8,540 bases of DNA from Chloroflexota bacterium. Lineage in GTDB: Bacteria; Chloroflexota; Anaerolineae; B4-G1; SLSP01. The stretch covers positions 1 through 8,540 of the forward strand of contig JAAAOZ010000122.1 of the NCBI GenBank assembly GCA_009908585.1, read 5' to 3'. Of this stretch, positions 4,942 to 8,540 are shown in pieces. Numbering within the stretch: position 1 is the stretch's first letter; each line of letters opens with the position of its first letter. The position numbers and the translations under genes are program-made. The notes under the pieces were generated by a model. That model was not told the DNA's origin. It saw nothing but the letters and a program-made list of their open reading frames with translations, and ran no database searches.

Positions 4942-6096
4942 TTACAACCTCAAATCCAGCAGCCCCTCGGTCGTGGGCGGAGGAAAGCCCACGCCAATCG
5001 CGGTGCCGATCACGAGGATGGCGGCGTGGGGCGTGCCCGCGTGGAGCGCGGCTGCCGCTGTTCCATCGTGGATGAGATGCACGCGCGCCGTCTCTCCGCG
5101 CGCGCGCACCGCCGCTTCCAATAACGGACGCGCGTCGTCGCGCCCTGTGAGGCGCATCATCGTGGCGTAGATGCCGTTCCCCAGCAGCGTCCCGCCGCGG
5201 ACGTAGGCCGCCACACTGCACATCACCTCCGGCGCGAGATCGCGCGCGCGGTGCTCGGCCAGCGTCTGCGCGATGGCCGTCGCCACGAAGTCCCGCACCT
5301 CCGCCGCGTCGATCTGCTGGGCGGCCTGGGGATCGTTGCGCCACGGCCATTCGACGGGGTGCGTGGCCAGGTGATGGATGCGCGTGATCGCGCCCGCGTG
5401 CACCTCGATGAGCGCGCGCTTGGCCCCGGTTTGGCCGAAGTCGCAACAGAGGGCGATGCCCTCCGCCAGCGGTAGATAGCGCGCCGCGCCGATTAACGCC
5501 ATCGGTTGGGGCTGTGAGGTCCGAGCCAGGCCGATGGCCTCGCTGTACCCCGTCTCCGCCAACAACTCGCGCGCGTGTTTGATGATCCGCGCGCCCAAGT
5601 CGCTTTGCATCAGCCCGCCGCCGACCCACACGCGCTGCACATCGCCCCACCGCGCCCATTCGACCTCGCCCCACTCCGCGCGCGTGGCGCGATTGACCGC
5701 GTCGCCGCGATGGAGCGTGAGCAGGATGTACCCCAGGTTGCGCCCCAACCGGCGTGCGATGTGCTCGGCGGCGGCGCGCACATCGGGATCAGGGCTGCTG
5801 AGCGCGGCGTCCACGTAGGGCGGCGCCCCCCGGCGGATGTCGGGCGCGTCGGGATCGACGGCGCGGTAGGCGGGCGGCAGATCTATCGCCGCCGCGTGGG
5901 CCTGGGCGTAGCGCACCACCGTCGGCGCGGAGAGCAGGTGATAGGCTTGCTCTCCGCGCACGTCATCGTCCATCGGTAGCCCCGGCAGATCGACGATCTG
6001 CACCCGATTGATGGAGGCATTTGGCGGCGTGGTGGGGATTGCGGGATGTGGCGTGTCGAATGGGTGGGGGAGCTTCTGTTTCTTAGATTTCTGCAT
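4942..6096 (-). CDS. ROK/ASKHA-like sugar kinase, motifs in permuted order
   Basis: The 384-aa protein carries all core ASKHA nucleotide-binding motifs, but in unusual order. Residues about 95-205 resemble the C-terminal half of ROK kinases: a DPDVRAAAEHIARRLGRNLG helix, then the adenosine motif WVGGGL (157-162), then an ALIGAARYL end. The N-terminal-half motifs follow: phosphate-1 CDFGQTGAK (218-226), HDGTAAAA (343-350) with the likely catalytic Asp, and phosphate-2 IGTAIGVGF (363-371), close to the C-terminus. The ROK zinc motif (CxCGxxGC) and the sugar-binding ExGH motif are not found. The first 40 residues are Pro-rich and low complexity. The ATG at 6096 is preferred because GGGAGG lies just upstream; a TTG at 6114 would precede that site. 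Substrate and activity are unknown; a tandem-gene deletion fusion is the alternative to true permutation. Confidence 0.7.
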   Translation of the reverse strand: MQKSKKQKLPHPFDTPHPAIPTTPPNASINRVQIVDLPGLPMDDDVRGEQAYHLLSAPTVVRYAQAHAAAIDLPPAYRAVDPDAPDIRRGAPPYVDAALSSPDPDVRAAAEHIARRLGRNLGYILLTLHRGDAVNRATRAEWGEVEWARWGDVQRVWVGGGLMQSDLGARIIKHARELLAETGYSEAIGLARTSQPQPMALIGAARYLPLAEGIALCCDFGQTGAKRALIEVHAGAITRIHHLATHPVEWPWRNDPQAAQQIDAAEVRDFVATAIAQTLAEHRARDLAPEVMCSVAAYVRGGTLLGNGIYATMMRLTGRDDARPLLEAAVRARGETARVHLIHDGTAAAALHAGTPHAAILVIGTAIGVGFPPPTTEGLLDLRL

Positions 6097-6281
6097 GATG
6101 CCCTCCCTGCTCAATGGTGATGCGCGGAGGTTTGGGGTTGTTCATGGTGTATCTGTTTAGCTTCGTGAGTGGAAGTTACCAGAACTTCAAAAAAGCTCTC
6201 AGTCCCCGTCTCTGGGGAGGTTTACAAAGCACCTTCGATCTGCTCAGACTCCCTCGGGAACGGGGGCTTGGAGTGTTGCTC
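6097..6281. other. Noncoding leader/upstream region of the ROK-like gene
   Basis: No supported gene is present. The stretch must contain the promoter of the minus-strand kinase-like gene, but no convincing -35/-10 pair was found on that strand. A small hairpin (TCCCC at 6203-6207 with GGGGA at 6214-6218) is visible. The region ends at the family B insertion. Confidence 0.5.
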
Positions 6282-6447
6282 ATAAGGCTGGCTCTTCAGG
6301 AATTCGCCGGATGCAATTGTGTTATCCCCACCCACAACCCAGTAACGACGCGAAAAAGGTCTGTAATCCCCACAAACACGCAATTCTTGGCTACTTTTAG
6401 GGATACAGAGGGGGTTGCCCGGCAAAATCCAAAAGACCCATAAGGCT
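6282..6447 (+). mobile_element. Family B MITE-like element B2 with 8-bp target duplication
   Basis: The 150-bp body (6290-6439) has exactly the length and orientation of B1 and is flanked by identical 8-bp direct repeats ATAAGGCT (6282-6289 and 6440-6447). Termini are GGCTCTTCAGGAATTCGCCG and, reverse-complemented on the right, GGGTCTTTTGGATTTTGCCG. The central block around 6330-6390, with CAACCCAGTAACGACGCG, is the best conserved part between copies. The right duplication directly abuts family A copy A4. Confidence 0.85.
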
Positions 6448-6541
6448 AAGGTAGTTCCAGAAATTAAAACCTCCCAAGCCTGATGCTTTTCCCTCGGAAC
6501 CCCCTTGTTTTTGGGAGACTTATTTTTTTGGAACGGCCTAA
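6447..6541 (+). repeat. Family A palindromic element, copy A4
   Basis: An 89-bp body (6450-6538) is flanked by TAA on both sides, in the same orientation as A1 and A2. The outer 30 bp at each end are almost identical to the tandem copies. The centre differs and matches reversed copy A3 more closely (TTTTCCCTCGG). It abuts element B2 with a single shared base. The stretch from 6542 to 6623 holds no feature. Confidence 0.8.
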
Positions 6542-6623
6542 GCTGTCACTTATTTTCTAATCAGGATGGGGGTTTCGGATTTGGGAATATTTTGAAGTTG
6601 AATTCGAGATCGACGTTGCCGTA

Positions 6624-7088
6624 CTACAACGTGAAGGTCGTCGCCGTCGCGACTTGCGTTGCCAGCCCCGGAGGGCCATGCTCAATCCAATCCGCCAGCA
6701 AGCGCCCCGTATCGCGATTGATGCCGATTTTGCCGGCAGCCTCCAAATTCAACAACATCGCCAGTTTCTTAGCGTGATCCTGATGCGGCGTCGATGCGTA
6801 GAGTGTCCGTTCGCCCATAAAATTGTAGCAGACGCCCCATTCTGCCTCATCCGGGCGTTCCCGATTGCGGCACACGTAGTAGCGCCACTCGGTGACCGTC
6901 ATCGCGCCCCGTAACCGAGCGACCTCCTCCAAAAGATTCTCCGCCAGATCCTTGAGCGTGGTGACATCCTCGCTGAACAATAAGTGACGTCGAACTCTGT
7001 CTAAATCCAACGGGATATTTTGCGCCTCAGCCTCTAATTTTAGCCCCTCGATCTCTTCTGACGTTAGCTATTCCTCGTCTTGTGGCAT
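6624..7088 (-). pseudogene. Hypothetical protein gene with in-frame TAG at codon 7
   Basis: I do not recognise this family. The frame from ATG 7088 reads MPQDEE, then TAG (7068-7070), then LTSEEIEGLKLEAEAQNIPL and on without interruption to a TAG at 6624. The peptide after the stop is charged, helix-like and continuous in style with the rest, so the stop looks like a single-base nonsense change, for instance from CAG. The body has a helical acidic N-terminus (about residues 27-65) and a mixed segment with WRYYVCRNRERPDEAEWGVC, followed by a KKLAMLLNLEAAGKIG helix. Without the first part, translation could begin only at TTG 7010, giving 128 aa with no good ribosome site. AAGGAG (7102-7107 on this strand) lies 13 bases before the ATG. 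It is either a recent pseudogene, a shortened protein, or a sequencing error. Confidence 0.5.
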
Positions 7089-7111
7089 AATGCTTAACTC
7101 ACTCCTTGGTG

Positions 7112-7132
7112 ATCCCTATGGATGATAGGGAT
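7112..7132. promoter_or_regulatory. Perfect palindrome, candidate operator
   Basis: ATCCCTAT (7112-7119) and ATAGGGAT (7125-7132) form an 8-bp perfect inverted repeat around GGATG. It sits 4 bases upstream of the -35 box of the pfkB promoter and 23 bases upstream of the divergent orphan gene's ATG. A dimeric regulator could bind here and control one or both genes. Half-site identity is seen; the regulatory role is inferred. Confidence 0.45.
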
Positions 7133-7136
7133 GCTA

Positions 7137-7165
7137 TTGATGCTTGCGTTATCCAATGCTATAAT
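7137..7165 (+). promoter_or_regulatory. Sigma70-type promoter for the PfkB kinase gene
   Basis: TTGATG (7137-7142), 17-bp spacer, TATAAT (7160-7165). The -10 is perfect and the spacing ideal. Transcription would start near 7172, leaving an untranslated leader of about 160 nt that begins with a small hairpin (GCGGT/ACCGC, 7171-7183). Apart from this hairpin nothing is recognised in the leader. Confidence 0.65.
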
Positions 7166-7330
7166 GCGCGGCGGTGTAACCGCAGGTTGTATCAAAATTG
7201 TACCACGTTTGCTGTAACGGGATTGCTACTATTGCGTGACGACTTTATGACTGCTCCCATATTTTAGCTATCCCGCTACGGAGGATTTGCACATCATTTT
7301 ACCAAAGAGTAACCCAAGGAGAAAAGTTTT

Positions 7331-8260
7331 ATGACAACAACACCAGAGGTGGTGGTTGTGGGCAACGTCGGCGTGGATACCAACGCCTATCTTCACACCG
7401 ATGAGATCGATTTCAGCGTGGAGGCGAACTTTGTGGAAACGGCAGATTATATAGCGCACGCCGGCGGGATCGCCATCCGCGCCTACACGCAGTTGGGGAA
7501 AAGGACCGCCTTCATCGGGCATGTGGGCGCGGACCCGCTGGGGCGTTGGATTCGCGAGACCTTCACGCGCGACGGTATCGCGACCGACGCGCTTTTCGTC
7601 GATCCGGCGGGGACGGCGCGGAGCATCAACTTCGTCTTTCCTGATGGGCGGCGGAAGAATTTCTACGATGGCAAGGGGCACATGCAGCTACACATCGAGG
7701 GTGAAGCCCAGGAGATCTGCGATGCGATGTTGGGGTATGCCAAGCTGGCGCACGTCAACCTGGCGAATTGGGCGCGCGAACTGTTGCCGATGGCCAAAGC
7801 GCACAGCGTGACCATCGCCTGCGACCTCCAAGATGTGGTGACGGCGGATGATCCCTACCGACGGGATTTCATCGAGCACGCGGACATCCTCTTCTTCTCG
7901 GCGGTTAATCACGCCGATCCCGCGCCGTTGATGCGCGCCTTCTTGGCCGACGCCCCGCCCGACCGCGTGGTGATCGCCGGGATGGGCGCGTCGGGATGCG
8001 CGCTGGGCACCGCCGAAGGGGTGACGTACTTCCCGCCGGTGGAGATGGATGCCCCGGTGCGCGACACGAATGGCGCCGGGGACGCGTTGGCCGTGGGGTT
8101 CCTCACCAGCTACGTGCTGGAGGGCTATCCGCTGCGCGAGGCCGTGCGGCGCGGCCAGATCGCCGCGCGCTACACCTGCACGCTCAAGGCCACGAGCGAC
8201 CATCTCATCACGCGCGCGCAATTGGATCACTTTGCGGGGCAGCAACCCGGCGGCGGATGA
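7331..8260 (+). CDS. PfkB-family carbohydrate/nucleoside kinase
   Basis: The 309-aa protein belongs to the ribokinase-like fold and should phosphorylate a sugar or nucleoside hydroxyl with ATP in the cytoplasm. It opens with VVVVGNVGVDTN (7-18), the usual first strand and substrate Asp. The first PfkB signature region follows at about 44-75 (AGGIAIRAYTQLGKRTAFIG and VGADPLG). The second signature DTNGAGDALAVGF (245-257) contains the catalytic base D251 and the anion hole GAGD. Length is normal. AAGGAG at 7316-7321 lies 9 bases upstream of the ATG. It is alone in its transcription unit, with its own promoter and a strong terminator. The substrate cannot be assigned: residues 30-45 and 110-125 do not match ribokinase, fructokinase or adenosine kinase clearly enough. 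Confidence 0.9.
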   Translation: MTTTPEVVVVGNVGVDTNAYLHTDEIDFSVEANFVETADYIAHAGGIAIRAYTQLGKRTAFIGHVGADPLGRWIRETFTRDGIATDALFVDPAGTARSINFVFPDGRRKNFYDGKGHMQLHIEGEAQEICDAMLGYAKLAHVNLANWARELLPMAKAHSVTIACDLQDVVTADDPYRRDFIEHADILFFSAVNHADPAPLMRAFLADAPPDRVVIAGMGASGCALGTAEGVTYFPPVEMDAPVRDTNGAGDALAVGFLTSYVLEGYPLREAVRRGQIAARYTCTLKATSDHLITRAQLDHFAGQQPGGG

Positions 8261-8284
8261 TCACATTGTGATGTTGGAAATTAA

Positions 8285-8319
8285 AAAGCCCTGACAAGGT
8301 TGCAATTTGTCAGGGCTTT
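8285..8319. terminator. Bidirectional intrinsic terminator
   Basis: A perfect 13-bp stem, AAAGCCCTGACAA (8285-8297) and TTGTCAGGGCTTT (8307-8319), surrounds a 9-nt loop between convergent genes. On the plus strand only TTT ends the stem before GG. On the minus strand the stem is followed by a longer T-rich tract (TTTTTAATTT), so it should stop the transporter transcript best while also ending pfkB. Confidence 0.9.
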
Positions 8320-8347
8320 GGATTTAATCTCCAGTCCAATCTTGATC

Positions 8348-8540
8348 TTACTCCGTGTACTGGTAGCCCAATTCCTCCAGGTAAGCGCGCTCCTTTTCCG
8401 CGTGGATGTTGGCCAGCTTGGCCTTGATTTTCTCCCATTCGGGGCCGGCCAGCGGATACCATTGCAGCGCGATGAAGCAGAGCAGGAGCAACACCCCCGG
8501 CACTAGCGTCCAGCCGATCAAGATACCCGTCTCAGCCGTC
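8348..8540 (-). CDS. C-terminal end of a GPH/MFS-type transporter (partial)
   Basis: Only the last 64 codons are in the window; the gene enters from the right edge and ends at TAA 8348-8350. The visible part is one hydrophobic helix (GILIGWTLVPGVLLLLCFIA) followed by LQWYPL and a charged cytoplasmic tail (WEKIKAKLANIHAEKERAYL, then EELGYQYTE). A last membrane helix ending in a YPL-type turn and an amphipathic tail with regular Lys/Glu is the usual end of GPH (glycoside-pentoside-hexuronide, MelB-like) symporters. The fragment is too short to exclude other MFS families or to name a substrate. It converges on the PfkB gene across the terminator at 8285-8319. Confidence 0.6.
   Translation of the reverse strand, partial: TAETGILIGWTLVPGVLLLLCFIALQWYPLAGPEWEKIKAKLANIHAEKERAYLEELGYQYTE

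Noticed and set aside
6083..6145. A 20-residue upstream open frame on the minus strand (MNNPKPPRITIEQGGHHAEI) overlapping the ROK-like start.
   Set aside because: No ribosome site and out of frame with the main gene. It could be a leader peptide but nothing supports it beyond an ATG.
6114..6443. A 109-codon plus-strand open frame.
   Set aside because: It crosses the noncoding leader and nearly all of element B2, including its inverted ends, so it is not a gene.

Overview
The window is a bacterial chromosomal segment. Its coding regions are GC-rich, its genes carry clear Shine-Dalgarno sites, and its intergenic spacers are AT-richer and full of small palindromic repeats. Gene content and repeat style suggest a Chloroflexota-like bacterium, but this is a low-confidence guess because no rRNA or other phylogenetic marker is present.

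Layout, left to right. Positions 1-475 hold a repeat cluster: two identical head-to-tail copies of a 90-bp palindromic element (family A, 7-195), then a 150-bp element with terminal inverted repeats and a perfect 8-bp target duplication (family B, 310-475). Family B sits just downstream of an extended -10 promoter. A two-gene unit follows: a GT1/MGT-type glycosyltransferase (530-1903) and a GNAT acetyltransferase (1924-2466). The 590-bp gap after it holds hairpins, a reversed family A copy (2724-2819) and a promoter. Next is the cysteine biosynthesis pair cysE (3058-3843) and cysK (3876-4820), joined by a four-unit heptamer repeat. A long inverted repeat (4840-4922) lies between cysK and a convergent minus-strand gene (4942-6096). 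That gene encodes a ROK/ASKHA-like kinase whose motifs appear in circularly permuted order. Upstream of it are a second B copy (6282-6447) and a fourth A copy (6447-6541). A minus-strand orphan gene (6624-7088) carries an in-frame TAG at codon 7. A divergent region with a perfect palindrome and a near-consensus promoter leads to a PfkB sugar/nucleoside kinase (7331-8260). A strong bidirectional terminator separates it from the 3' end of a GPH/MFS-type sugar transporter that runs off the right edge.

How the genes work together: cysE and cysK form a self-contained two-step route from serine to cysteine. CysE carries an unusual N-terminal cluster of six cysteines that could bind metal or sense thiols. 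The PfkB kinase, the ROK-like kinase and the transporter remnant suggest sugar metabolism but are in separate transcription units. The most notable points are the permuted kinase, the Cys-rich CysE extension, and the two non-autonomous transposon-like families, one of which forms the leader of the glycosyltransferase gene.
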